DNA of 64,000 nucleotides from [Mycobacterium] stephanolepidis (GCF_002356335.1 NZ_AP018165.1:1736001-1800000); one strand, 5' to 3'; shown: positions 9,288-18,297, counted from the stretch's first letter. Translations and numbers: made by a program. Notes: generated by a model from the sequence alone, not told the origin.

Positions 9288-9557
9288 TTAGGCGGGCCAG
9301 TCGGTGAGCTGTTCCCACTCACCGAAGGGCGGCTTCTTCGCGGCCTCGATCACGATCTGCGGGGTCACCGCCGAGCAGGGGTGGTACTCGTCGATCGCGA
9401 AGCCGCCTTGGCGGTCCTCGGGTGCGGTGCCATCCCAGATGTAGATCGGGCCGGGCTCCGCGGCGGCGGCCTCGGTGACTTCCTGACCGCACTCGGCGAC
9501 AGGCTCGTCACGACCAACACCGGTGTGCTTGCCATCGATACGCCGCCAGATGCTCAC
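9288..9557 (-). CDS. Small conserved hypothetical protein
   Basis: 89 residues from GTG at 9557, beginning SIWRRIDGK; a longer open frame to 9659 has poor composition. Trp-rich ends, two Cys, an IYIWDG motif, no signal peptide or membrane segment. It is convergent with the arylsulfatase. No family recognised; the frame shows typical mycobacterial codon bias, which supports coding. Confidence 0.5.
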   Translation of the reverse strand: MSIWRRIDGKHTGVGRDEPVAECGQEVTEAAAAEPGPIYIWDGTAPEDRQGGFAIDEYHPCSAVTPQIVIEAAKKPPFGEWEQLTDWPA

Positions 9558-9681
9558 GAATCGGATGCTACGCGCTGACGTGCGCTCTGGGCAGCCACAA
9601 CTTGACGAAGCGGTGAACTCACAGAACGAGTAGGTGTCTACTTGCGCCATCGCGGCCACACTGTGTCACCGTGGACTGGTG

Positions 9682-10452
9682 ATGAAAAAGTTTGGCGCGT
9701 TGGTGGTTGCCGCCGCGCTGCTGCTCGTGACCGCACCGCTGGCTTCCGCGTGGGGTCCGCAGGGGCACAGCATCGTGGGCGCGGTCGCCGATGCGCAGCT
9801 CACGCCCGCCGCCCGCGCCGAGGTTTCGCGCCTGCTGGCCGGACAAGCCACCCCGACGCTCGCGGGCGTGGCCAACTGGGCCGACCAGGTGCGCCCCAGC
9901 TGACCGAACACCGCACCCTGGCACTACGCCGATATCGCCGAGAACAACTGCCAATACGTGCCCGCGATCAATGGCGACAACGGCAACAACGTCATCGAAG
10001 CCATTCGCAACCAGACTGCGATCCTGGGCGACACCTCCAAAACGGATGCTGAACGCCAAGAGGCGCTGAAGTTCGTGGTGCATTTCGTCGGCGACATCCA
10101 CCAGCCGATGCACGACGCCTACGCCCGCGACCGCGGCGGCAACGACATCCCGCTCACCTACAACGGCCGCTCCACCAACCTGCATTCGGTGTGGGACAGC
10201 GGATTACTGAACACCCGCGGCCTCAACGACGCTCAGTACACCCAGGTGATCCAGGCCCTGCCCGCGCCCGATCTCGGCAGTACCGATCCCGTCGACTGGG
10301 CGCAGGACACCTGCCACATCGCCGTGGGCGTGTACCCGAACACCTCGACCATCGGCACCGACTACACCAACCAGTACCGGCCGATCGCCGAGGCGCAGCT
10401 GCGTCTGGCCGGTGATCGCCTGGCGCGCTTGATCAACGAGACGCTCAGTTAG
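9682..10452 (+). pseudogene. Secreted S1/P1-type nuclease with in-frame TGA stop
   Basis: A signal peptide (MKKFGALVV...ASA) is followed by mature WGPQGH, the Trp/His zinc ligands that start S1/P1 nucleases. The frame continues through NWADQV, then hits TGA at 9901-9903, and goes on without frame change into WHYADI, HFVGDIHQPMH and HSVWDSG, all ligand motifs of the family. Removing the stop gives a 256-residue protein, close to normal family length. The change looks like a CGA to TGA transition. The stop is followed by C, the leakiest UGA context, so some readthrough is conceivable. As written the product is a 73-residue fragment. Confidence 0.8.
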
Positions 10453-10459
10453 AGCGGAT

Positions 10460-11284
10460 CTACCAGACCCGCACGTAGTCGACGAGCATCTCGGCCGGGT
10501 AGGAACCACCCGACGGATCGCCACCACCGGAACCTGAAACCGCCAGGTTCAGCATCGGCTGCAGGGTGTAGCCCGGGTCGTTAAAGGGCCAATCGTCAAG
10601 GGAATTGGCGTCGACCGTCAGGTACGGCTCCATGCCGTCGTGGTAGTCCACCCAGAAGTACAGACCGGCCTCGGTCCAGGTGCAGCGCCAGGTGTGCCAG
10701 TTGCTGTCGATCGGCACCGGCAGCGTCTCGAACGAGGTGCCGTCCAGCCGCGCGTGCACCGTGGTGCCCGACGGCCAGTCGCGGTTGCCGTACCACTCGG
10801 CGAGGTCGATCTCGCCGCCGCGCTCGGGGTTGTCATTGAGCAGCCACCACGCCGGCCATGCGCCGTCGGTCAGGCAGTTGAACTTGATGCGCGCCTCGAA
10901 GGTGTGGCCGATGCTGCCGCGGAAGGTGCCGTGCAGCTTGCCGCTGAAGTACTTGTTGCCTTCCTTCGTCGCGCGGATCACCAGGTTGGATTTTCCGTCG
11001 AGGAAGATGTTGGTGCGGCTGTCGCGGTACTCGCCCATGTTTTCGGGGCGGTCCCAGAACACCGGGTTCTTGATCTTCTCGCGGAACTTGGCGGCCACCC
11101 ACTTGGAACCATCGGGTGCCGAACCGGCGGGACCGTCGAATTCGTCGCGGAAGACAAAGCCACTGGACTGGGCATCGGGGGGCGCCGCCGGGCTACGTCC
11201 CGGGTCGGCCTGAGCCGTCGGGAGGGGCAGGGCGGCTGCGGCGATGCCGAAGCCCATGGTCAGTATCAACTTACGGCGATCCAT
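10460..11284 (-). CDS. Secreted glycoside hydrolase family 16 (beta-glucanase-like)
   Basis: About 274 residues. An RR-containing N-terminus (MDRRKLILTMGFG) suggests Tat or Sec export. The GH16 core shows FRDEFDG near the start and the catalytic GEIDLAEW (E-x-D-x-x-E) about residue 165, with both acid and nucleophile Glu present. C-terminal strand MLVDYVRVW is typical. Family members cleave beta-1,3 or beta-1,3-1,4 glucans; mycobacterial Rv0315 is a relative. ATG at 11284 is used; an in-frame GTG is at 11293. The gene ends 7 bases from the nuclease stop, convergent. Confidence 0.9.
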   Translation of the reverse strand: MDRRKLILTMGFGIAAAALPLPTAQADPGRSPAAPPDAQSSGFVFRDEFDGPAGSAPDGSKWVAAKFREKIKNPVFWDRPENMGEYRDSRTNIFLDGKSNLVIRATKEGNKYFSGKLHGTFRGSIGHTFEARIKFNCLTDGAWPAWWLLNDNPERGGEIDLAEWYGNRDWPSGTTVHARLDGTSFETLPVPIDSNWHTWRCTWTEAGLYFWVDYHDGMEPYLTVDANSLDDWPFNDPGYTLQPMLNLAVSGSGGGDPSGGSYPAEMLVDYVRVW

Positions 11285-11350
11285 TTCGGGCACCCCGAAA
11301 CGATAATGGTTGAAACCCGCCGATGAACGCAGCCCCGCTTATTTTGGCTG

Positions 11351-11884
11351 CTAGTGGCGCGGAAGCATCCTCGCGAGTAATCCGTCCCGCAACCCGATCG
11401 TGTGAAACAGCACCGCGCTGACGTGGGCAACTATGCAGGCGAGCAACGCGTAGGCCACCCACGCATGCGCTTCGCGCAGCACGCCGTACCACCCGATGCT
11501 GGTCGGCACGATCGACGGAAAATGCAGTCCGGCGATCGTCACCGGAACCCCGGACGCCGAAACCAGCGCCCATCCGATGACCGGTTGCGCCAGGAACAGC
11601 GTGTACATCGCGAGTTCGGAACCGGCCGCGACGAACCGTTCCGGCTGCGCCAGAGACAACGGCGGCGGCTTGTGCCAGATCCGGTTCCCGACGCGCAGTA
11701 CCGCGAGCACCAACACCACCACGCCGACGGCCTTATGCCAGGCCAGCACCATCGGATAGTCGCCCAGCGATCCGACGAGCAAGGCGCCCAGCACCAACAT
11801 CGTGATGATCGAAACCGCCATCAGCCAATGCAGAAGCTGCGCCGCCAATCCGAAACGCTCGACACCCGTGGACTCAGTCATCAC
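11351..11884 (-). CDS. Cytochrome b561-like membrane protein
   Basis: 177 residues with four membrane segments and His residues placed as in the bacterial cytochrome b561 family: LLHWLMA in helix 1, AWHKAVG in helix 2, and HAWVAY and IVAHVS toward the C-terminus. Such proteins bind two hemes and pass electrons from quinol across the membrane. The start overlaps the stop of the catalase-family gene by 4 bases, so the two are translated together and probably form a peroxidase-electron donor pair. Confidence 0.85.
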   Translation of the reverse strand: MMTESTGVERFGLAAQLLHWLMAVSIITMLVLGALLVGSLGDYPMVLAWHKAVGVVVLVLAVLRVGNRIWHKPPPLSLAQPERFVAAGSELAMYTLFLAQPVIGWALVSASGVPVTIAGLHFPSIVPTSIGWYGVLREAHAWVAYALLACIVAHVSAVLFHTIGLRDGLLARMLPRH

Positions 11885-12912
11885 ATGTCCTGTCCGAACT
11901 GCTCCACCGGCGCGGGAGTCTCCCGCGCCCGGCGACGGAACGATTCCGCGTAGACGGCCGCACGCGCCGTAAGGATCGGATCATCGGATATCTCGATTCC
12001 GTTGGGCAACACCGTCGGATCGAAGTTGGTATCCCGAATACGTTCCTGCTCTTGAGGTATCGCGTGGCCGAGTATCAGCGTCCCGACGTTGACGTAACCG
12101 CGTTCCGAGGGCCAGGGCACGGACGGATCGTGTGTCGGGTCCTTGCCGGGGACTCCGAGCTGCAGCAACAGGTTGAACCGCAGCTCACCGGCACGCACTG
12201 TGTTCGCCAGTGTCCGAAACATCCAGTTAGGCCCGTTGCTCGGGCCGCCGCCGTTGATCTGTCCGACAGGTGCCACCCGCCACCGTGCGGGTATCCGTGC
12301 ACCGTCCTTGTTGACGAGAATGAACGTGTTGAGGCTGTTATAGGTGGCGCCCTCAAAAGACAACGCCTTGGGCGCTGCCTCGATCAGCTTCTGCGCGGCC
12401 GCGGCCGGCGGGTTATCACGCAGAAACGCCGCAGCAGCATCTTTGCCTGAACTCCGCGCGACCAACAGCCCGTAGAACATTTCGGGGGTCGGCGCCATGA
12501 ACACGGGCGCGGCCGCCATCGCGGTGCGCCACTGCTCACCGCCGGGAAGCGAAAACTCCAGGGCCAGTGCCTGTCCAGACCCGGTGTCCGGCTGATGCGG
12601 GTTCTGCCCGCCCACCGAGAACCGTCCGACGACAGGATGCACACCCTCGACGAACACCGACGCCGACGAGACCTCGGCGCCCGCGCCGTTGCTTTCGAAA
12701 CGGCCCGACACCGCAAGAGCTTTGGCGTGATTACGTCGATACCCGACGAACTTTCCGCCGGTCGCCTCGAACAGGTCGATGAAGGAACGCCCGGTCAGCC
12801 GCAGCCCGCCGCGACCCTCCAGAGCCAGGAAGCCACCCAGTCCCGTCACGGTGACGGCGCCGGCGGCGACCAGACCCACGAACATGCGCCGGTCCAGCTT
12901 GCGTTCGACCAC
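11881..12912 (-). CDS. Catalase-family peroxidase (SrpA-like), membrane anchored
   Basis: 343 residues. A Tat-like RRMFVGL start followed by a hydrophobic stretch indicates export or an N-terminal membrane anchor. The body is a minimal catalase fold: RRNHAKALAVSGRF carries the distal His, and RAAVYAESFRRR near the C-terminus carries the heme-ligand Tyr and its Arg. At about 340 residues it is the short catalase-related peroxidase class (srpA), not a full catalase. The coupled cytochrome b561 supplies a plausible electron route for reducing peroxides outside the membrane. The pairing role is inference. Confidence 0.88.
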   Translation of the reverse strand: MVERKLDRRMFVGLVAAGAVTVTGLGGFLALEGRGGLRLTGRSFIDLFEATGGKFVGYRRNHAKALAVSGRFESNGAGAEVSSASVFVEGVHPVVGRFSVGGQNPHQPDTGSGQALALEFSLPGGEQWRTAMAAAPVFMAPTPEMFYGLLVARSSGKDAAAAFLRDNPPAAAAQKLIEAAPKALSFEGATYNSLNTFILVNKDGARIPARWRVAPVGQINGGGPSNGPNWMFRTLANTVRAGELRFNLLLQLGVPGKDPTHDPSVPWPSERGYVNVGTLILGHAIPQEQERIRDTNFDPTVLPNGIEISDDPILTARAAVYAESFRRRARETPAPVEQFGQDM

Positions 12913-12962
12913 GAAACGAGCCTAATACGCGAATCTGAGAGCGCACCGAGGACAATGAAACG

Positions 12963-13631
12963 ATGATGAAGCGTCTCATCCTCGGTCTCGGATACGCCGC
13001 CCTCGGTCTCGGGTGTGCTCTCGGCCAGCTCGCGCCCGCCAGCGCAGACCCCGACATCCCACCCGTGAGTGACGCCGCGCGCGCCGCTGGACTGCTGGAC
13101 GTGCGCAGCGTCGTCCCCGACGCGATCATCGATCTGCGCTACGCCACCACCAACAACTTCACCGGTGTGCAGCTGTACCCCGCCAACGCCCGCTGCCTGG
13201 TGCACGAGTCGATGGCCCCCGGCCTCAAGACCGCCGCCGACACCCTGCGTACCAACGGCGAGCGGCTCGTCTTCTGGGACTGTTACCGCCCGCATGAGGT
13301 GCAGGTCCGCATGTTCCAGGTGGTGCCCAACCCGAACTGGGTCGCCAAGCCCGGCCAGTACGCCCGCAGCCACGAGGCCGGACGTTCGGTGGATGTCACC
13401 CTGGCCAACGCCCGGGGCCTGGTTGATATGGGCACCGGATTCGACGATTTCTCGCCGCGTTCCCTGGCCTACGCCACCGAGGGGGTGAGCGCCGATCAGC
13501 AGGCCAACCGAGCCCGCCTGCGCGGCGCCATGCAGGCGGGCGGCCTGCAGGTGTACTCGGGGGAGTGGTGGCACTTCGACGGCCCCGGAGCGGGTGAGGG
13601 CCGCCCCTTCCTGAACGCTCCCGTCAACTGA
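12963..13631 (+). CDS. Exported D-Ala-D-Ala dipeptidase (VanX/M15D-like)
   Basis: 222 residues with a cleavable signal peptide (ending PASADP). The M15D zinc site is complete: SHEAGRSVDV (H and D ligands in SxHxxGxxxD) and GEWWHFD (catalytic Glu and third His ligand). RYATTNNFTG and DCYRPHEVQ match VanX-type dipeptidases. Expected reaction: hydrolysis of D-alanyl-D-alanine released from or near the wall. No vanA or vanH homologue lies nearby, so this is a housekeeping or recycling dipeptidase rather than a vancomycin resistance gene. Divergent from the catalase gene. Confidence 0.9.
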   Translation: MMKRLILGLGYAALGLGCALGQLAPASADPDIPPVSDAARAAGLLDVRSVVPDAIIDLRYATTNNFTGVQLYPANARCLVHESMAPGLKTAADTLRTNGERLVFWDCYRPHEVQVRMFQVVPNPNWVAKPGQYARSHEAGRSVDVTLANARGLVDMGTGFDDFSPRSLAYATEGVSADQQANRARLRGAMQAGGLQVYSGEWWHFDGPGAGEGRPFLNAPVN

Positions 13632-13744
13632 CCACACGGTTGTCCCACTAGCCGGCAGAAATTGAGTAGTCCAGTACCCGGTGCGATGCCGCTCTACCGG
13701 AGTAATTTCCCTTTCGGGTCGAACGATCCCGCTGGGAGGTTGCC

Positions 13745-14443
13745 ATGCCTGCATCGCCGATTCCGCTCGCGGTGCTCGCGGGTTCTCTCCTGGTGGCCTG
13801 CGGCGGCACCGGGGAACCCGTCACCCGCACCGTGACGCAGACCGTCACCGATCAGACGACGATCACCCACGAGGGCGGTGGCTCGCACGAAAGTAGCGGC
13901 GGCGGTGGGTCGTCCACCTCCGGCAAGACGCCCAAGGACGACGGTCTCGCGTGGGTGCCCTACGGGCCCAAGGACCCTGCCTTCCCGACGCCGGGCTGGG
14001 ACGTCTACGTCTACTTCCTCAAACACGACTGCGACAGCCTCAAGAATGTCCAGAAACCCGAAGGCAACCTCTACGAGGCGGCGGTGGGGGTATGCCGGGC
14101 CGCGGTGAATGGCGAAGAGAGCCAATGGGATGTCGCGGCCAAGGCCTTCGCGGCTCGCGGTTCGGGTGTCGAGATCGGACCGGCCCAATGTGTCGATGAC
14201 ACCATCGCGGCCATGGTCAGCAAGCTCCTTGCCTGGCATGAGCAGAACCCGGGCCGCCAGCCCGAGCTGACGTACCCGCAGACCGACGGCCGGACCGCAT
14301 GCTCGAAGGACAACAACAGCTTCGTGCCCCCGGACGAGACCGATTCCTCCACAACCAGTTCCACAACATCGAGCACCACATCGAGCACGACGTCATCCAC
14401 GACCACCTCGAGCACGACAACCACCACCACGCCGACGCGGTGA
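13745..14443 (+). CDS. Putative lipoprotein with Thr/Ser-rich C-terminal tail
   Basis: 232 residues. Lipobox LVAC gives a lipidated Cys about residue 19, followed by a Thr-rich then Gly/Ser-rich tether. The globular part (about 65-190) has Cys at DCDSL, GVCRAA, AQCVDD and TACSK, suggesting two disulfides. The last 35 residues are repeated Thr-Ser-Ser units, probably O-glycosylated as in other mycobacterial exported proteins. Strong GGGAGG upstream of the ATG. No family recognised. Confidence 0.7.
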   Translation: MPASPIPLAVLAGSLLVACGGTGEPVTRTVTQTVTDQTTITHEGGGSHESSGGGGSSTSGKTPKDDGLAWVPYGPKDPAFPTPGWDVYVYFLKHDCDSLKNVQKPEGNLYEAAVGVCRAAVNGEESQWDVAAKAFAARGSGVEIGPAQCVDDTIAAMVSKLLAWHEQNPGRQPELTYPQTDGRTACSKDNNSFVPPDETDSSTTSSTTSSTTSSTTSSTTTSSTTTTTTPTR

Positions 14444-14445
14444 GG

Positions 14446-15393
14446 TCAGTGCGAGAACTGCCAGTGCACCGAATCGTCCTCGTCCAGCACGATGATGCTG
14501 CCGTTCTGGACGGTCCACCCCTCGGTCATCAGGAACAACCGACCCCCGGACTCGGCGAGCAGCCGTAATCCCGTGGTGCGGTACAGCGTCTTGGGTCCGG
14601 TGGTGATCTCCTCGGTGCGCACCACGGGCGAATCGATACCCAACGGGCTCTCGCTGACCGCCGTCGCGCGGGGCAACGACGACACCGAGTCCTCATAGCG
14701 CTGCGCATACCCCCGCCCGACGATATCGGCGTATCCCTGCACGGCCCAGAACATCGCTGCCGCAATCACAATGCCGACGAGCACGGCCTCCAGCACATCT
14801 GGGGGACGGGCAATGGCATTGCGGGGGCGCGCGCGTTCCTGCCCCCGGCGGCTCAGATGTCTGCCGTACACCGCCAATGCCGTGCCGATCGCGATCATGA
14901 GCGGCCACACCACCGTCCCGGGTTCCCAGGTGCGCGTAAATGCGGGCAGCACCACACCCAGGATGGCGATGCCCAGCCCGCCGAGCATGGTCACTCGGCA
15001 GATCACCCGGATCGTGTCGGTCATACCGTCGCGCTCAATCTTGTCGGTCACCGCGCGATGCGCTGCCAGCCAGACGATTCCGATGACCGCCGACGCCAGG
15101 ATCGGCAGATACAGGGTGCTGATGCTGCGCAGCACATAGTCCTGAGTGGTGAAGCGGAACAGGCTCACCTCGATGCCCATCCACCGGGACTGCGCATCGC
15201 TGCGTGCCCAACCGAAATACAGCAGCAGCGCGGTGATCATCGTCAACGGTGTTCCCACCGTGGTGATCACGGCGATGACGGGGCGAAGGATCGACACCGT
15301 ATCCGGCGAGTCCTCAGCAGCCGGGGCATCAACCTTTCCCGGCGCATCGTCAGGTTGACGCGCTGGCTCCTCCGACGCTGCATCGGCCGGCAT
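14446..15393 (-). CDS. Multi-pass membrane protein, unknown function
   Basis: 315 residues. A Pro/Ala/Asp-rich cytoplasmic N-terminus of about 35 residues is followed by five predicted membrane helices (about 36-62, 87-112, 130-155, 160-180, 205-228) and a C-terminal extracytoplasmic beta-rich domain of about 85 residues ending VHWQFSH. Members of this layout are common in mycobacteria without assigned function. Convergent with the lipoprotein gene, with only 2 bases between stops. Confidence 0.65.
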   Translation of the reverse strand: MPADAASEEPARQPDDAPGKVDAPAAEDSPDTVSILRPVIAVITTVGTPLTMITALLLYFGWARSDAQSRWMGIEVSLFRFTTQDYVLRSISTLYLPILASAVIGIVWLAAHRAVTDKIERDGMTDTIRVICRVTMLGGLGIAILGVVLPAFTRTWEPGTVVWPLMIAIGTALAVYGRHLSRRGQERARPRNAIARPPDVLEAVLVGIVIAAAMFWAVQGYADIVGRGYAQRYEDSVSSLPRATAVSESPLGIDSPVVRTEEITTGPKTLYRTTGLRLLAESGGRLFLMTEGWTVQNGSIIVLDEDDSVHWQFSH

Positions 15394-15430
15394 GGCAGCA
15401 TGCTACGCGCGACGGCCCTGACCTGGGAGG

Positions 15431-15468
15431 AAAATTCCCTTGCCGCCCAAGCCCGCTGCACCTAACCT
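15431..15468 (+). promoter_or_regulatory. WhiB7-type promoter upstream of ABC-F gene
   Basis: AAAATT at 15431-15436 lies 3 bases before TTGCCG (15440-15445); a 17-base spacer leads to TAACCT (15463-15468). An AT-rich block 3 bp upstream of a sigma-A -35 is the published signature of WhiB7-activated mycobacterial promoters. The predicted start of transcription is near 15475, giving a leader of about 107 nt. Confidence 0.55.
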
Positions 15469-15502
15469 GGCTGGCGTCCTCGTCCCCGACGAAAGGTACG
15501 AC

Positions 15503-15573
15503 ATGGATCTGTGAGGTCTGGCATTGCGCCGACGCGCCATCGCGCGATCTCGGCGACCCCACCTCACAGGAAG
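15503..15573 (+). promoter_or_regulatory. Leader ORF plus SD-sequestering hairpin (candidate translational attenuator)
   Basis: A three-codon ORF (Met-Asp-Leu-stop, 15503-15514) has its own AAAGG site. Its last codon and stop lie in CTGTGAGGT (15509-15517), which is perfectly complementary to ACCTCACAG (15561-15569). The second arm overlaps the AGGAAG ribosome binding site (15568-15573) of the ABC-F gene. A ribosome stalled on the leader would melt the stem and free the site, the logic known from drug-inducible resistance leaders. Pairing is seen directly; regulation is inferred. Confidence 0.5.
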
Positions 15574-15581
15574 TCCCCTCC

Positions 15582-17168
15582 ATGTCTGCTGTCATCTCCT
15601 CGAACGCTCTCACCTACACACATCCCGACGGTTCCGTCGTTCTCGACGGACTCGACATGCTGGTTCCGGCGGGCCGCTCCGGGCTGGTCGGAGTCAACGG
15701 CTCCGGCAAGTCCACACTGCTCAAGCTCATCGCGGGAGAGCTATCCCCGACCTCGGGAATGGTCCACACCTCGGGCCATATCGGTTATCTGCCACAGGAT
15801 CTCACCATCCGCGCCGATCAGTCGGTACCCGACCTGCTCGGTCTGACGCCGGTGCTGGCGGCCATCGCGGCCATCGAGAACGGGTCCACCGATCAGGCCG
15901 ACTTCGACATCGTCGGGGACGACTGGGACCTGGCCGAGCGGGTACGTGCCGAGCTGGACCGGCTCGGACTCCCCGCGGCGGTGCTGGACCGCACGCTCGG
16001 AGATCTGTCCGGAGGCGAGGTGATCCGGCTCGGTCTGGCCCGGCTGCTGTTGCGGAACCCCGACGTGCTGCTGCTGGACGAGCCGACCAACAACCTCGAC
16101 GGCGAATCCCGTCGGCACCTTTACGACCTGGTGTCGTCCTGGCCGCGCACGCTGCTGGTGGTCAGCCACGATCGTGAACTACTGGAGCATGTGGAACGCA
16201 TCGGCGATCTGCGGGAGGGCGCCGTCACCTGGTACGGCGGCGGATACAGCGACTACGCGGCCGCGATCACTGCCGAGCAGGAGGCTGCCGCCCAGGCGAT
16301 CTCGACGGCCAAGGCCGACGTGCGCCGCGAGCGCCGCGACCTGGCCGAGGCCGAACGGGTGATCGCGCAGCGGCGCCGCTACGGCGCCAAGATGCAGGCC
16401 AACAAGCGCGAACCCAAGATCGTGATGGGGCTGCGCAAGCGGGCCGCACAGGAATCGGCGGCAGCACTCAAACAAACCCAGACCGACCGGCTGGACAAGG
16501 CCCGCGAGACGCTGGACGAGGCACAGACCCGGCTGCGTGCCGACCGCTCCATCCGCATCGACCTGCCGGGCACCGAGGTTCCCGCCGGGCGCGTGGTCCT
16601 GAGCACCGACAACCTGGTGCTGCGCCACGGGGTGGCGGCACATCTGGATCTTCGTGGGCCCCAGCGGGTGGGGTTGGTGGGGCCCAACGGTTCGGGAAAG
16701 AGCACCCTGCTGCACACCATTGCGGGAACCATTCCGGCGGCCGAAGGCACTGCGACGGTGCATGTTCCGTTGGGTCTGCTTCCGCAACGCCTTGACCTGC
16801 TCGATGATGCGCTCAGCGTCGCCGACAACGTGGCGCTCCGCGCTCCGCATGCCGGCATGAATGCCGTCCGCGCGCGGCTGGCGCGATTTCTGTTCCGTGG
16901 CAATGCCGCCGACAGGCTGGTCGGTGCGCTGTCCGGTGGTGAACGGTTCCGGGCGACGCTGGCGGCGGTGCTGCTGGCAGACCCCGCGCCGCAGCTGCTG
17001 CTCCTCGACGAACCCACCAACAACCTGGACTTCGCCTCCTACGACGCCCTGGTGTCGGGGCTGGGGGAGTACCGGGGGGCCGTGGTCGTGGCCAGCCACG
17101 ACCTTGGATTCCTCGACGACATCGGTGCCGTGCAGACGGACTGGAGGACGGAACCGGAAATCGGGTAG
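15582..17168 (+). CDS. ABC-F ATPase (ribosome-protection type)
   Basis: 528 residues, two ABC domains and no membrane segments. Domain 1: Walker A GVNGSGKST (about 38-46), signature LSGGE, Walker B LLLDEPTNN. Domain 2: GPNGSGKST, LSGGERFR, LLLDEPTNN. Between them lies a basic helical linker of about 80 residues (the P-site tolerance motif region). This is the class-2 ABC-F layout whose members bind the ribosomal E site and dislodge macrolides, lincosamides or related drugs; Rv1473 of M. tuberculosis is a likely relative. The WhiB7-like promoter and attenuator upstream support a drug-inducible resistance role. Confidence 0.9.
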   Translation: MSAVISSNALTYTHPDGSVVLDGLDMLVPAGRSGLVGVNGSGKSTLLKLIAGELSPTSGMVHTSGHIGYLPQDLTIRADQSVPDLLGLTPVLAAIAAIENGSTDQADFDIVGDDWDLAERVRAELDRLGLPAAVLDRTLGDLSGGEVIRLGLARLLLRNPDVLLLDEPTNNLDGESRRHLYDLVSSWPRTLLVVSHDRELLEHVERIGDLREGAVTWYGGGYSDYAAAITAEQEAAAQAISTAKADVRRERRDLAEAERVIAQRRRYGAKMQANKREPKIVMGLRKRAAQESAAALKQTQTDRLDKARETLDEAQTRLRADRSIRIDLPGTEVPAGRVVLSTDNLVLRHGVAAHLDLRGPQRVGLVGPNGSGKSTLLHTIAGTIPAAEGTATVHVPLGLLPQRLDLLDDALSVADNVALRAPHAGMNAVRARLARFLFRGNAADRLVGALSGGERFRATLAAVLLADPAPQLLLLDEPTNNLDFASYDALVSGLGEYRGAVVVASHDLGFLDDIGAVQTDWRTEPEIG

Positions 17169-17262
17169 TGCGGTACGCACGTCCGGAGGGCTAGTTCACA
17201 CGCACGCTGAGCTCGTCATGTTCCAGAACCGCGCACCTGCGGCCATGTCAAGGAGACTCACG

Positions 17263-18297
17263 ATGTGTTTCATTATCCCCCAAGATGTCCTGCTGCGATT
17301 GGCCGACGATGACAGCGTCGCCGACGATTCGCGCACGGCCCTGGCCGCCACGGCCGCATCCGAAACGGCCTGGCGCACATTGCGCGACGCGCACACCGAG
17401 GCCACCCAGGCCGGGCAGCTGGCCCGCGCCGATGCGTTCGTCGCCGTAGCCAGGGCACTGGCCACCGCGCCCGGCACCCCGGTGTTCGACTGCAAGCACA
17501 CCACCTCGCTGCCCGGTATCACGATTGCGAATCCGGGCACCTCCACCGATGCCTCCGCCAAGCACGCGTTCACCGAAACCGCTGCGGTCGCAAAGTTTTA
17601 CAAGGACTGCTTCGGGCGCAACTCCGTGGACGACGAAGGCATGACCCTGGTGTCCTCCGTGCACTACAGCGTGAACTACTCCAACGCGTTCTGGAACGGC
17701 TCGCAGATGACCTACGGCGACGGGGACGGTGAGATCTTCGTCGACTTCACCGGATCCAACGACGTGATCGGCCACGAGCTGACGCACGGCGTCACCCAAT
17801 ACACGGCGGGCCTGCTCTACAAGAACGAGGCCGGTGGTCTCAACGAGAGCATGTCGGATGTGTTCGGATCGATGTTCCGGCAGTGGAGCGCCGGACAAAC
17901 GGTCGACCAAGCCGACTGGCTGATCGGCAAGGACATCATGGGTCCGCGTGCCCTCGCCAAGGGCTACACCTGCCTGCGCGATATGTCCGATCCGGGCGCC
18001 CGGCACTGCCTGGCACCGCAGCCGTCGCACTATCGCGACTACGTGCCCGGCAGCGACCCGCATGAGAGCAGCGGCATCCCCAACTACGCGTTCTACCTCG
18101 CGGCGACCAAGCACGGCGGATACTCCTGGCAGGACGTGGGCACCGTCTGGTACGAGGCTCTGACCAGCCCGAAGGCCCGTCCCAACATGAAGATGAAGGC
18201 CTTCGCGAACCTGACGCGTGAGATCTCCGCGGCCAATGCGGCCGCCGAATCGGTGCATAAGGCGATTGACGACGCGTGGACCGCGGTCGGGCTGTAG
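17263..18297 (+). CDS. Protealysin-like M4 metallopeptidase, copy 1
   Basis: 344 residues from the ATG at 17263, which follows AAGGAGA. It has no signal peptide but a short N-terminal segment starting MCFIIPQ, the hallmark of the small protealysin-type propeptide. Zinc site: HELTH (about 171-175) and downstream GGLNESMSD with the third ligand Glu. The active-site His lies in the YVPGSDPHESSG region. Protealysin-like enzymes are cytoplasmic or exported without Sec signals and autoprocess. The downstream gene encodes an emfourin-like inhibitor 10 bases away, so the protease and its inhibitor are co-expressed. Confidence 0.92.
   Translation: MCFIIPQDVLLRLADDDSVADDSRTALAATAASETAWRTLRDAHTEATQAGQLARADAFVAVARALATAPGTPVFDCKHTTSLPGITIANPGTSTDASAKHAFTETAAVAKFYKDCFGRNSVDDEGMTLVSSVHYSVNYSNAFWNGSQMTYGDGDGEIFVDFTGSNDVIGHELTHGVTQYTAGLLYKNEAGGLNESMSDVFGSMFRQWSAGQTVDQADWLIGKDIMGPRALAKGYTCLRDMSDPGARHCLAPQPSHYRDYVPGSDPHESSGIPNYAFYLAATKHGGYSWQDVGTVWYEALTSPKARPNMKMKAFANLTREISAANAAAESVHKAIDDAWTAVGL

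Noticed and set aside
12963..13631. Vancomycin resistance gene
   Set aside because: The VanX-like dipeptidase has a signal peptide and no VanH or VanA neighbours; it cannot confer resistance alone.
14340..14430. Short tandem repeat
   Set aside because: It encodes the Thr/Ser tail of the lipoprotein and is in frame throughout.
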